A DNA stretch of 64,000 nucleotides from Lumbricus terrestris. Lineage: Eukaryota > Annelida > Clitellata > Crassiclitellata > Lumbricidae. Within the stretch, counting starts at the first letter, position 1; each line of letters starts with the position of its first letter. The DNA is taken from assembly GCA_949752735.1 (NCBI GenBank), contig OX457050.1, positions 41,998,784-42,062,783 on the forward strand, given 5' to 3'. The notes beneath the pieces are model-generated. The model ran no database searches. It was given only the letters and a program-made list of their open reading frames with translations, and was not told the origin of the DNA. A program made the position numbers and the translations under genes. This document shows positions 41,040 to 52,632 of the stretch, piece after piece.

Positions 41040-41960
41040 TCTAATGAATTTTGTCGAGTCTTTATCAAGGAGGTTGGAATTGTGAGCTCTTTGTCGGAAT
41101 CTATACAATGGATCCATTCAACTGGAAATGGAAATCAGTTTGACCTCAATGTGACAATAAATAACTTCCTGTTATGAACAATAATTAAATGATTTTTTAT
41201 GTTTTGAAACAATCTGTTATTGGAATGTTGCTCTGCTTTGTTTCAATAGATGCAGGAAGTTCTCTTTCATCAAGTGCATGATGACAAGCAACATTTTGTT
41301 AGAACTTCTCAATGAAAATTATCTGATATTTCCTTGCTCTCATGCTTCATCAAAACATTCAAATCGAAAAATTCTCCAGGAAATTAAACTATCGCCAATA
41401 ATTTCCTCTTCAGTTCACATGGCTTTTGATTAACAATGCAAAGGTGTTCTATTCTATAAAACGTTTCAAGGATTGAATATTTCATCACAAATGACAATCG
41501 TTTTCTGTGTGAACAATTTTTCTTTAAAAAAATTCCAAAAGAATTATTATTGACCAATGAAACTTATAAAAAGTACGACTTGCATTGATCAGCCAAAGAG
41601 AAATTTTCTGCAAATGCATATTGCCTTGAAATGGAAACCACCTGTGTCAAAGAAAAGCTTTAACCCTGCATATCCGAATCATGAGAAGAATCAATTGCCA
41701 CTCCAGTGATTGACAAAAACTCATAAAGAACAAATTTTGGTGAGAAACACCAAATTCATCGGAAATTATAGGACCAAGGTGAAATTCCAGCAACTCTTAT
41801 GAGGAAACATAATTCAGAGTAACCATGTGAATGTCAATTACATGGGAAATCATTTACTGTTATTTCGGGTTACTTGACAGTTCATATTGAGACTAATACT
41901 GGAGAAGCACCTTGCAATTACCAGCAATATCGAGGATCATTTACTGTACAATAAACGTAA
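41040..41960 (+). repeat. diverged copy of the 4.2-6 kb zinc-finger upstream region
   Basis: Collinear with 4190-6000 but without the A-type transposon. Shared words include CAAGTGCATGATGACAAGCA and CCAAGGTGAAATTCCAGCAA. It ends in the decayed finger fragment listed separately. Confidence 0.75.
41823..41960 (+). pseudogene. decayed C2H2 zinc-finger fragment
   Basis: Pieces of two fingers are readable: P-C-E-C-Q-L-H-G-K-S-F-T, then a T-G-E linker and G-S-F-T. There is no continuous frame. It matches the decayed fragment at 5903. Confidence 0.6.
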
Positions 41961-42559
41961 TAAATATACGGCTTAACCACAACCGTCTGAATCACTGAAT
42001 CGTGTGATTCAGGCGGACGTAGCTTAACCCAGGTTATAGATAACTGGGTTCATCGGAATATGACTCCGCAGAGGGAACATAATATTAAGCTAAAAACATT
42101 GCTTGTCTAGTAAATTAGGTAATTGTTCATTTTAACGTCCGAAATTATCAATGTCAATAGCGTCATTCGTTAGTTGCTATCCAACTTCTATTACTCATGA
42201 ATATTGTCTTCAATCCACATCCAATTAGGCATGAATATTTTCATTAATCCACCTCCAATTAGGCATGAATATTTTCATTAATCCACCTTCAATTAGGCAT
42301 GAATATTTTCATTAATCCAGCTTCCATTTAAGTAAGTTTCTTCAAACATCCATCAGTGAACGCGTTAATTTGAAACGATGAAACCTAGGAGTACATAATA
42401 TCGGAGGCTACCATTGAAACCCTTGACTAAATAACTTCGGACGCTAAAGTGAACATTTACCACAAGTTATACGGGTAAAATAGCACTTTAGCGTCGGAAA
42501 TTATTTTAAGCGTGCTACTCATTCAGCAAGTGAAATAGGAGCTGGATGAAGACCTTTTA
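41961..42559. other. intergenic with hairpins and 35-bp units
   Basis: 41985-42035 carries the hairpin repeat CTGAATCACTGAATCGTGTG with its inverse. 42180-42340 has variant 35-bp units (TCATTAATCCACCTCCAATT). 42446-42457 and 42484-42495 form a hairpin (GACGCTAAAGTG against CACTTTAGCGTC). The sequence up to 42559 includes one more minisatellite unit and abuts the palindrome arm. Confidence 0.5.
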
Positions 42560-42814
42560 CTAGTATGTCTTTGCAGATCTGCAGCTCTGACAAATGTCTT
42601 TTTGCAATCCTGACACTGATATTGTTTTTCCTCTGAGTGGGATTTTTCATGAATTCTCAGAGTTGAATTGCTCGAGAATGTTTTCTGGCATACATTGCAA
42701 ATGTATTGTTTCTCTCCGGTATGTGTCCTAACGTGATTCTTTAGACTATGTTTTCCATTAGTTTTGAACTCACATAAATGACATTTGTGCGGCTTCTCTC
42801 CAGTGTGAATTCTT

Positions 42815-44728
42815 TCATGAATGACCTCTTAAAGTGGAAGATCGGGTGAAACTCTTTTTGCATACTTGACATAAGTAAGCCTTCTCTCCTGTGTGAACTC
42901 TGACATGATAGGTTAAACTGGAAAGCTGTGAAAAACTCTTTTTACACGTATCACAATGGAAAGGTCTCTCTCCAGTATGTGTTCTCATGTGATCCTTTAA
43001 TCCACCTCGGAATTTAAACACTCTCGAACATAGCTGGCATTCATATGGTTTCTCTCCAGTATGGATTATCACGTGAGACATGAGACCCGATCGACTGCTG
43101 AATGCTTTCGAGCAATCCTTGCACTGGTATTTTTCTCCAGTATGGCTTCTAAAATGTACTTGCAAAGAAGATGATTGGGCATATCCTTGTTTACATATCT
43201 GACATTTGTATGGTTTCTCTCCGGAATGAGTTCTTTCATGAACCTGCAGATTTGAATTTTGTGTGAATGATTTCTGGCATAAATGACACTGAAATGGTTT
43301 TTCCCCAGTATGTATTCTAATATGACTTTGCAGATGCGTAGATCTGCAAAATGTCTTTTTACATTCCTGACAGATATATTGTTTCTCTTCGAAGTGAGAT
43401 GTTTCATGAATTCGCAGATCTGAAGTGCTTGAGAATGTTTTCTGACATACAACACACAAGTGTGGTTTCTCTCCTAAATGTGTTTTCATGTGATCCTTAA
43501 GATTATTTGCATAAGTGTAACATTTCAACTCACAGACCTGGCATTTGTATGGCTTTTCTCCAGGATGAATTCTCTCATGACATCTTAAACTGCAAGATGT
43601 GGAAAAGCGTTTTTCACATATCTGACATTGGTAAGGCCTCTCTCCAGTGTGGGTTCTCGTGTGAATTGCTAAAGAATAAGAGTAGGCAAATGCTTTCGGA
43701 CAAAGCTGGCATTTATACGGCTTATATCCACTGTGGATTCTAACCTGAATGCTTAGACGGCAAGATCCTGAGAAACGTCTTTGACATACTTGGCATAGGT
43801 ATGGTTTCTCTTTGGTATGAGCTTTCATATGAGTAATAAATTGATAATGACATGCAAACGCTTTCGGGCAGTGTTGGCATATGTATGGTTTCTCCCCGGC
43901 ATGTCCGGTACGAAGCATATTCTGATATGTAGACTGTGAAAAAGAAATCTGACAAAACTGGCACAGACAGGATTTCTTTTCAGCATGAGTTCTAATATGA
44001 TTCTGTAGACTGTGCGCGCTACACAAGAGTTTTTGACATATATGGCATAGAAATTGTTTCTCCTCTGTATGAGTTCTGCAGTGAATTCGAAGAGAATAAT
44101 GTTGTGTGAATGATTTCTTGCATATATGGCATTGGTAAGGTTTTTCTCCAGTATGGATCATAGCATGCTTTCGTAGAGTAGAAGAGCTAAAATACCTTTT
44201 ATGACAAACCTGACATAGAAATGGTTTATCTCCAGAATGGATTCTAATATGAGCTCGTAGATATGAAGAACGAGATAATAGCTTCTTACACACCTCACAC
44301 TGATATGGTTTCTCTCCAGTATGGATTCTCATGTGAACTTGCAGATTAGCATACTGTGCAAATGTCTTTTGACAAAATTGGCATTGATATGGTTTTTCTC
44401 CAGTATGGGTTCTTGCATGAACACTCAGACCGGAAATTTTAGTGTAACTTTGTTTACATATCAGACAATGAAATGGTTTCTCTCCCGTATGGATTCTACC
44501 GTGAACCCGAAGATTGGATGACAAAGAAAACTTCTTTTGACACACCTGACATTTAAATGGTGTCTCTCCAGTGTGGACCATCCTGTGATTCCTTAAATTA
44601 CTGGCGGAATTAAACCCTTTATCACATAAATCGCATTTGTATGTCTTTTCCTTGAAGCGACTTTTCTTATTTTCTGCTGTTTGACCACATAGCATAAACG
44701 ATTTGCGACGCAGCTGGGAAGTTTGCAT
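42815..44728 (-). CDS. C2H2 zinc-finger protein, 22 fingers (left palindrome copy)
   Basis: 637 residues beginning MQTSQLRRKSF. About 22 tandem C2H2 fingers fill residues 30 to the end. Finger 9 (CLCQFCQISFSQSTYQNML) is degenerate, finger 11 has Gln for the first His, and the last is cut short. The frame stops after LRGHS because TCAT is duplicated relative to the finger consensus. In a shifted frame the fingers continue (HERIHTGEKPHKCHLC) until the arm ends at 42560. The product would be a nuclear DNA-binding protein with an unusually long finger array; the target is unknown. The same frameshift is in the right copy, so it predates the inverted duplication. The long 5' flank before 44728 has no obvious other exon. 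Confidence 0.85.
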   Translation of the reverse strand: MQTSQLRRKSFMLCGQTAENKKSRFKEKTYKCDLCDKGFNSASNLRNHRMVHTGETPFKCQVCQKKFSLSSNLRVHGRIHTGEKPFHCLICKQSYTKISGLSVHARTHTGEKPYQCQFCQKTFAQYANLQVHMRIHTGEKPYQCEVCKKLLSRSSYLRAHIRIHSGDKPFLCQVCHKRYFSSSTLRKHAMIHTGEKPYQCHICKKSFTQHYSLRIHCRTHTEEKQFLCHICQKLLCSAHSLQNHIRTHAEKKSCLCQFCQISFSQSTYQNMLRTGHAGEKPYICQHCPKAFACHYQFITHMKAHTKEKPYLCQVCQRRFSGSCRLSIQVRIHSGYKPYKCQLCPKAFAYSYSLAIHTRTHTGERPYQCQICEKRFSTSCSLRCHERIHPGEKPYKCQVCELKCYTYANNLKDHMKTHLGEKPHLCVVCQKTFSSTSDLRIHETSHFEEKQYICQECKKTFCRSTHLQSHIRIHTGEKPFQCHLCQKSFTQNSNLQVHERTHSGEKPYKCQICKQGYAQSSSLQVHFRSHTGEKYQCKDCSKAFSSRSGLMSHVIIHTGEKPYECQLCSRVFKFRGGLKDHMRTHTGERPFHCDTCKKSFSQLSSLTYHVRVHTGEKAYLCQVCKKSFTRSSTLRGHS

Positions 44729-45091
44729 CGTTTCTTGTTCTGCTATTTTGATGGGGTATTAAATTTAAGGCTATCTTACTTCAATAAAGTGTATGAAGTT
44801 TTGAGGTTATGTCAGAAACTGACAATAGCAAACAAAATGTTCAGCATCTACTTCTTGTTTTGAAAAATAAAGTTCCCACTGGAAACATTGCTCTAAAATA
44901 TTACAAACATCTTGAAAATGGCAAAACAAATCAGGATAAAAACGAAGCGCGATTTCTAATTCTTAGAAAATCAAGGCTATGGTAGTTTGAAGATCAGGAC
45001 AGAAGGTTAATGTGTTGAATGATAGATTTGGCTTAAACGTAACGTCCAAATTGCGCTCCGAACACCGTGTGACTGAAGTGCCCAAGTGGGG

Positions 45092-45759
45092 GGCAATCCT
45101 GCAGTTTAGGTGCTTTTATTATTTTGCATTGCTTTCTTCATCACTAGTCTTTGGTCGCTGTTTTGGCGAGAGAATGTTTTTAATTTATCCAGCCTCTATT
45201 TCTCCCGCGTTATTTACGTCAATCCAGGTTCCATTTAAGCAATAACACACCTTCATCATGCTTCCAGTGTTAATGTGTTATTTTCGTCAATCCAGCTTCT
45301 TTGTCAGGTATAAAAACACCTATATTCTGCTTCTATTTTTTAAGCGTCTTCTTCGTTCATCTAGCTTCGATTTCACCTAATATCTCCATCATCCAACTCC
45401 CATTTTTAAAGCTTTTTATCATTCATCCAGCTTCTATTTAAAATATAGAAAACCTTCATCCAGCTTCCATGTCTTAAGCTTTTATCATTCATCCAGCTTC
45501 TATTTCATATATATATAAACCTTCATCCAGCTTCCATTTCTTAAGAGTTTTATCATTCATCCAGCTTCTGTTTCAGATCTGTTAAAACATTAATCCAGCT
45601 TCTATTACTCATGCGTTTTTCATTAATCCAGCTTCTATTTCAGCTTTCTTTTATAGTTCAAAGGGGAAAACATTTTCAATGTCTTCCTTCAAACTATTGC
45701 TGATAACTATCCCGTATAACAGTGCAAAATAATAAAAGCACCTGAACTGCAGGATTACC
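45092..45759. mobile_element. E-type composite transposon (left arm)
   Basis: The left end is GGCAATCCTGCAGTTTAGGT; the right end, inverted, is GGTAATCCTGCAGTTCAGGT. The TIR similarity extends about 38 bp into TATTTTGCA. The filling is 35-bp minisatellite arranged as dimers of about 68-70 bp (CATCCAGCTTCTATTTCA alternating with CATCCAGCTTCCATTTCTTA). A possible 6-bp duplication GTGGGG flanks it. Related ends recur near 63493 and 63632. Confidence 0.65.
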
Positions 45760-46832
45760 GTGGGGTTCTAAAGAGTAGAAACTGCGTTACAGTTACCCGG
45801 ATGTGGACTAGACCCGAACGCTACATTTTTCCTACCTCCTAGCTGGTACCTAAGACCGTAAGTATTCTGCTTGGGTTAAATTAATTCCCGTAATCTATCG
45901 ATTTAGCGTTCCCAATAATTAGCCCAGCGAAGCCTAATTTTTATCAACCCGACAATTCACCTTGTGTGCGACGCTAAAACCAGTGCAATGGCGAGTAATT
46001 ATTCTGAACGCTAAAGCGATAGATTAGATGATCCACCCTGTTTTCTGCCATCCAAGAAAATCGATAACGCACCAGTGAGCAAGTTTCAAATGTTTTCAAC
46101 TTTCCACAGCAATTGCCAGAATTATGCTCTAAGCCTACTTGGAAGAAGTAAAATAATAAATCAGCGGTCAGTGACACTAACAAGTACAATGTTGGACGAA
46201 TTATAGCATGAACGTGCTAACGGAAAATTTGAAAGCTCAACTGAAAGTCGCTGACGTTTGTTACGTCATAATTCTAGCAAAAATAAGTAAGTAGGCCTAA
46301 GTAATTTCGTTTATTCAATAATCAAGCCGCATATTTAACCCTCAGGCTACCAAGCCTTTTTGTAACATGGACTACCAAGGGTTGGTTACCAAGGGGTTTG
46401 GTTTGAGATTTAATAACTTGCAAAACACCATTGGATAGAGCATTCATTTCTGCACAAAATGATATACAGGGTGGCCCAGCATAAATGTACCGACTTTGCA
46501 CGCGTATAACAACGCCAATTTTTAACATTTATTTATACTTAATGCATCAAATTAAAGGTATTTCACTCTAGTATTAGCTCTAAAAAGTCGAATTGATACT
46601 AGTTTAGGTTTTAATTATTTGCCAGGAACAGCGCTAGCTACCATATTTTGCTGTCATTTGTGACGCAATCTGGCGCCGTTGACAGACGATGATCGCGTTT
46701 CGTTCTTAATTTTACGAACTGATAAGGGATTTAATTCGTTTGAAATGATTAAATAATTTTCTAGCAGAGGATGGAATAAACAATACCTTGAATTATCTGC
46801 TACGGAAACTTGATAAAAAGGACTTTCTACTC
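45760..46832. other. palindrome arm DNA, no gene recognised
   Basis: AT-rich. Frames at 45974-46189 and 46322-46528 (minus) have no recognised domain and are duplicated only because they lie in the arm. Confidence 0.4.
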
Positions 46833-46995
46833 CAGTGGCGTAGGCAAGGGGGGTTTCGGGGGTTAAACCCCCCCCATTGGCTCCGAAAAGAAGGTTTTTT
46901 TAAGGTTATTTGTCCGTTTAAATAAGAAAACACAGCAAAAAACAGGGTATCCGGTCATAAACCCCCCCTATGAAAAATTCCTGGCTACGCTACTG
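46833..46995. mobile_element. hAT-like MITE (left arm)
   Basis: 163 bp with ends CAGTGGCGTAGGCA and, inverted, CAGTAGCGTAGCCA. The 8-bp target duplication is TTCTACTC (46825-46832 and 46996-47003). The interior has C- and G-runs able to pair. The 8-bp duplication and CA-G termini fit the hAT superfamily. Confidence 0.85.
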
Positions 46996-47003
46996 TTCTA
47001 CTC

Positions 47004-47713
47004 GCAAACCATGGGAATCGGTGCGCGCGGCGCTCACATCCGCTAACATTGCTCGTGTGTCCGAGTAAATTTGCAGCCAAGACAATCAGCGTTGCCACTC
47101 TAAAAAATGAAAAAACCCAAGTTGAAGGGCCGAAAAACCCAAGAAAACCGATGCTCAGGAAATCTTTCAAAAATAATTGTTGCTGCAACAGAAGCTGGAT
47201 TAACGAATGATACATTCCAAGGTAGAAGTCGGATTGATGAAAATACCTGCGGAAGTTCGAAAGCGCATCTAAATAATAAAATACGCTATTTATTTTGAGC
47301 TAACCTGTCTTGAATAAAATACGCTAAAATACACTTTTACCCATTAGGCTATCTTCTTTGAAGACTAGGCCTACTTGCTCGTCTTTCAAGGAGCATTTTA
47401 GTATTTGATTCCCGGATTCTGGTGGTAGATAAAATGCTGACAAATCAGCATTAGATAATCAGAATAATACTTCTGGCCTGGCAGGAAATCAACATTTTAC
47501 TCGTGACCGTGAAACTGAATCCAACGACAAACAATGGCTTCATTGTCTGAAGAACTTGCGACTGTAATCGTTTAGTGCAGACTCTACTCTAAGCTAGAGC
47601 TATTAAATTTGAAACGAGAACAATAACCGAGATCTGTGTTGTATCTTTAAGACAAAACAATATAAAATGAATGACAAGAAATGACCAATTGCGTATTTAA
47701 ACATAAATCTAAC
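47004..47713. other. palindrome arm inner segment
   Basis: 47180-47330 contains two 35-bp units followed by AATAAAATACGCTATTTATT and is related to 61970-62150 in the segmental duplicate. The rest is unassigned. Confidence 0.5.
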
Positions 47714-47715
47714 TA

Positions 47716-49646
47716 GGGGAAGGCGTACACAGTCGATCAGCGTACACAGCAGGTCACCGAACTTAATTGACAGACCGCTTTACCTGGGGAGATAAAAGTA
47801 GGTCAGCAAGACTGAATATGTGTCGCATCAACCGGAAACGTCTTTTGGGTCGCTTATTAATGTCCGAGACTGAAATTATTTGCATTTTAAAGTTTTTACC
47901 TCGTTAATGTAAAATTTTACGTCTTGGTGTGTCGACATTTTCGGAAGGGTATGTATAACCATAGGTATTTGCATTTATATATTTTGAAAACAGAATTTTA
48001 TAGAGTATTTAATAGATAACTGACAAAAGTAACACGCGCAACGGGTTTATCGCTATGTGTATTTTTTGAGCATCGTATAATGTAGTACACAGTCGATCAA
48101 TGCAATGTGGTGCACAGTCGATCACTGATCGACTGTGTACATACCATGTACTACTTGTATTTATAAAACGATATTTAACAAACAATGTTGTCATATCCAA
48201 CCCTATGGACATCTATGTCTTGTGCTATATTTCTAGAGCATTTTAGCCAGCAGCTGAAGTATGGGAAGAATAAAGTCGCACAGGAAAATAGGCATTGTCG
48301 CACCAGAACTAATGAAAGATGCAGTATCAAGAGTTATCTGTGACAACAGAAGTATCAGATCTGCAACCAAAGAATTTGGCATATCCTACTCTACACTGCA
48401 TCAATACATATTTGCACAACGTTATAGCACTAACATAAATGCATCAACACAAAGATAATGTAGGCTATGTCCAGGCTAACCAGGCACTTATTGATTTTTT
48501 TCAGGAATTTATCCGTTTGACAGCAATGCCTTCCACGGCGACGACTTTCTGGGATCATTCGTTACAGATCGACCTGAACTTGATGAAACAAATGGAGAAG
48601 ATCAACAAGGCAATCAAACAACATCTAATGTCTGCATCCAGGCTGAACCTAGTTCTGCTGCAACACCTGAACAGGTTCGACCATTCCATAATGCCTGCAT
48701 CCAGGCAGAACCAAGTTCTGTTGCAACACCTGGTTCGACCATTCCCTAAGGCAGCTGCCAGAAAGGCCCACAAAGATGGTAGAAAAAGAGCTGCGACTCG
48801 CATAATAACTGACACTCCAGTAAAAAATGCACCTGAAAATGAACTTCAGGCACGAAGTATGAGAAAAATTCCTGCCAAAAAAAGAAAACTGAACATGACT
48901 TCAATTGATGTCAGGTCATATGTAGACAAATTACCCATCAACAAAACTCAAGGCAGTTCACCAGCCACAACCAAAACTGGAACTAAATCAGCAGCCAAGG
49001 CGAGAAAGATGGCAAGTTCAAAAGGTAGGATTAGAGTTAAGCGTAGGCCTAAAAAGACCCATCAATATGCAGCCGAGACTGACTCGGATGAAGAAAGTGA
49101 CGAGAAGTAGCCTTGTCTGGTATGTTGCGAAGCCCTGGACACTGGCAGAAAAGAAGATAAAGATTCTGTACAGTGTTTGACCTGCCATAAATGGGCCCAT
49201 GTTGCCTGTACAGATGAGGATGAATTTTACATTTGTGAAAACTGTCGGAGTGACAATGACTAATTACATGGATTATGCCCAAATTACGCTCAATAATATC
49301 TATAAATTGTTAATAGGAAGCATAGGGGCTGATCTTCAGTTTATGAACTGTGTTCATTGCCATTTTAGAGAGTTAAAAAGATTTCTAATAAAGTTCTGAC
49401 ACTGATCAACTGTGTACTGTCAAATGATCAACTGTGTACTCCGGTAGTACACAGTTGATCAACTTTGGTCAAGCAAGTTAAACGATAGTAACCCAAACAA
49501 CGTGTATCAGACTTCTCAAAAACACCTTTTATAAAGTTTAAGAATGATTATATTACCGAATAAGCTTTTTAAAATGCATATAGGAGTTGAGACACACTTG
49601 TAACTGTAAAAATTTAAAAAAGTGATCGACTGTGTACTCCTTCCCC
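47716..49646 (+). mobile_element. pogo-like transposon at the palindrome centre (pogo-PHD 3)
   Basis: Terminal inverted repeats are GGGGAAGGCGTACACAGTCG and, inverted from the right, GGGGAAGGAGTACACAGTCG. TA flanks the left side (47714-47715); on the right only A remains, consistent with loss of one T. The core GTACACAGTCGATCA or its inverse recurs at 47731-47755, 48090-48155, 49403-49465 and 49622-49640. It is the only asymmetric DNA between the arms. It contains a broken gene with helix-turn-helix and PHD parts. Confidence 0.85.
48261..49263 (+). pseudogene. broken pogo-PHD transposase, DDE domain deleted
   Basis: 48261-48458 encodes a 65-residue psq-type helix-turn-helix (MKDAVSRVICDNRSIRSATK ... 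GISYSTLHQYI). The frame then shifts. 48439-49110 encodes a basic Lys/Arg-rich region with TDTPVKN and KKRK, comparable to the pogo-PHD 2 middle part (TDTPEKR). After a TAG at 49108, the same frame continues as a PHD finger (PCLVCCEALDTG ... CHKWAHVACTDEDEFYICENC) ending at 49263. The catalytic core is missing. It is closest in layout to the protein at 36389-37597 but not intact. Confidence 0.8.
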
Positions 49647-50365
49647 AGTTAGATTTATGTTTAAATACGCAATTGGTCATTTCTTGTCATTCATTTTATA
49701 TTGTTTTGTCTTAAAGATACAACACAGATCTCGGTTATTGTTCTCGTTTCAAATTTAATAGCTCTAGCTTAGAGTAGAGTCTGCACTAAACGATTACAGT
49801 CGCAAGTTCTTCAGACAATGAAGCCATTGTTTGTCGTTGGATTCAGTTTCACGGTCACGAGTAAAATGTTGATTTCCTGCCAGGCCAGAAGTATTATTCT
49901 GATTATCTAATGCTGATTTGTCAGCATTTTATCTACCACCAGAATCCGGGAATCAAATACTAAAATGCTCCTTGAAAGACGAGCAAGTAGGCCTAGTCTT
50001 CAAAGAAGATAGCCTAATGGGTAAAAGTGTATTTTAGCGTATTTTATTCAAGACAGGTTAGCTCAAAATAAATAGCGTATTTTATTATTTAGATGCGCTT
50101 TCGAACTTCCGCAGGTATTTTCATCAATCCGACTTCTACCTTGGAATGTATCATTCGTTAATCCAGCTTCTGTTGCAGCAACAATTATTTTTGAAAGATT
50201 TCCTGAGCATCGGTTTTCTTGGGTTTTTCGGCCCTTCAACTTGGGTTTTTTCATTTTTTAGAGTGGCAACGCTGATTGTCTTGGCTGCAAATTTACTCGG
50301 ACACACGAGCAATGTTAGCGGATGTGAGCGCCGCGCGCACCGATTCCCATGGTTTGCGAGTAGAA

Positions 50366-50528
50366 CAGTAGCGTAGCCAGGAATTTTTCATAGGGGGGGT
50401 TTATGACCGGATACCCTGTTTTTTGCTGTGTTTTCTTATTTAAACGGACAAATAACCTTAAAAAAACCTTCTTTTCGGAGCCAATGGGGGGGGTTTAACC
50501 CCCGAAACCCCCCTTGCCTACGCCACTG
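50366..50528. mobile_element. hAT-like MITE (right arm)
   Basis: Mirror copy of 46833-46995 with the same 8-bp target duplication, so it was present before the arms were duplicated. Confidence 0.85.
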
Positions 50529-51601
50529 GAGTAGAAAGTCCTTTTTATCAAGTTTCCGTAGCAGATAATTCAAGGTATTGTTTATTCCATCCTCTGCTAG
50601 AAAATTATTTAATCATTTCAAACGAATTAAATCCCTTATCAGTTCGTAAAATTAAGAACGAAACGCGATCATCGTCTGTCAACGGCGCCAGATTGCGTCA
50701 CAAATGACAGCAAAATATGGTAGCTAGCGCTGTTCCTGGCAAATAATTAAAACCTAAACTAGTATCAATTCGACTTTTTAGAGCTAATACTAGAGTGAAA
50801 TACCTTTAATTTGATGCATTAAGTATAAATAAATGTTAAAAATTGGCGTTGTTATACGCGTGCAAAGTCGGTACATTTATGCTGGGCCACCCTGTATATC
50901 ATTTTGTGCAGAAATGAATGCTCTATCCAATGGTGTTTTGCAAGTTATTAAATCTCAAACCAAACCCCTTGGTAACCAACCCTTGGTAGTCCATGTTACA
51001 AAAAGGCTTGGTAGCCTGAGGGTTAAATATGCGGCTTGATTATTGAATAAACGAAATTACTTAGGCCTACTTACTTATTTTTGCTAGAATTATGACGTAA
51101 CAAACGTCAGCGACTTTCAGTTGAGCTTTCAAATTTTCCGTTAGCACGTTCATGCTATAATTCGTCCAACATTGTACTTGTTAGTGTCACTGACCGCTGA
51201 TTTATTATTTTACTTCTTCCAAGTAGGCTTAGAGCATAATTCTGGCAATTGCTGTGGAAAGTTGAAAACATTTGAAACTTGCTCACTGGTGCGTTATCGA
51301 TTTTCTTGGATGGCAGAAAACAGGGTGGATCATCTAATCTATCGCTTTAGCGTTCAGAATAATTACTCGCCATTGCACTGGTTTTAGCGTCGCACACAAG
51401 GTGAATTGTCGGGTTGATAAAAATTAGGCTTCGCTGGGCTAATTATTGGGAACGCTAAATCGATAGATTACGGGAATTAATTTAACCCAAGCAGAATACT
51501 TACGGTCTTAGGTACCAGCTAGGAGGTAGGAAAAATGTAGCGTTCGGGTCTAGTCCACATCCGGGTAACTGTAACGCAGTTTCTACTCTTTAGAACCCCA
51601 C

Positions 51602-52269
51602 GGTAATCCTGCAGTTCAGGTGCTTTTATTATTTTGCACTGTTATACGGGATAGTTATCAGCAATAGTTTGAAGGAAGACATTGAAAATGTTTTCCCCTT
51701 TGAACTATAAAAGAAAGCTGAAATAGAAGCTGGATTAATGAAAAACGCATGAGTAATAGAAGCTGGATTAATGTTTTAACAGATCTGAAACAGAAGCTGG
51801 ATGAATGATAAAACTCTTAAGAAATGGAAGCTGGATGAAGGTTTATATATATATGAAATAGAAGCTGGATGAATGATAAAAGCTTAAGACATGGAAGCTG
51901 GATGAAGGTTTTCTATATTTTAAATAGAAGCTGGATGAATGATAAAAAGCTTTAAAAATGGGAGTTGGATGATGGAGATATTAGGTGAAATCGAAGCTAG
52001 ATGAACGAAGAAGACGCTTAAAAAATAGAAGCAGAATATAGGTGTTTTTATACCTGACAAAGAAGCTGGATTGACGAAAATAACACATTAACACTGGAAG
52101 CATGATGAAGGTGTGTTATTGCTTAAATGGAACCTGGATTGACGTAAATAACGCGGGAGAAATAGAGGCTGGATAAATTAAAAACATTCTCTCGCCAAAA
52201 CAGCGACCAAAGACTAGTGATGAAGAAAGCAATGCAAAATAATAAAAGCACCTAAACTGCAGGATTGCC
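51602..52269. mobile_element. E-type composite transposon (right arm)
   Basis: Mirror copy of 45092-45759, with the same ends and minisatellite filling. Confidence 0.65.
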
Positions 52270-52632
52270 CCCCACTTGGGCACTTCAGTCACACGGTGTT
52301 CGGAGCGCAATTTGGACGTTACGTTTAAGCCAAATCTATCATTCAACACATTAACCTTCTGTCCTGATCTTCAAACTACCATAGCCTTGATTTTCTAAGA
52401 ATTAGAAATCGCGCTTCGTTTTTATCCTGATTTGTTTTGCCATTTTCAAGATGTTTGTAATATTTTAGAGCAATGTTTCCAGTGGGAACTTTATTTTTCA
52501 AAACAAGAAGTAGATGCTGAACATTTTGTTTGCTATTGTCAGTTTCTGACATAACCTCAAAACTTCATACACTTTATTGAAGTAAGATAGCCTTAAATTT
52601 AATACCCCATCAAAATAGCAGAACAAGAAACG

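Larger units (their letters stand above)
42560..47714. repeat. left arm of large palindrome
   Basis: Reverse complement of 49647-54801; paired positions sum to 97361 throughout. All open frames compared between arms are identical in length and sequence, including the 637-residue zinc-finger protein. The arm carries, from outside in: the finger-gene 3' part, the finger gene, an E-type composite element, an hAT-like MITE and 35-bp unit remnants. The outer end stops abruptly at 42560; the inner end is the TA target site of pogo-PHD 3. Confidence 0.95.

Noticed and set aside
43069..43964. Additional frames inside the zinc-finger gene (for example 128 codons)
   Set aside because: Alternative-frame shadows of C2H2 finger coding, mirrored exactly in the other arm.
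45974..46528. Short frames in the palindrome arms (71 and 68 codons)
   Set aside because: They are conserved between arms only because the arms are recent copies, and show no domain.
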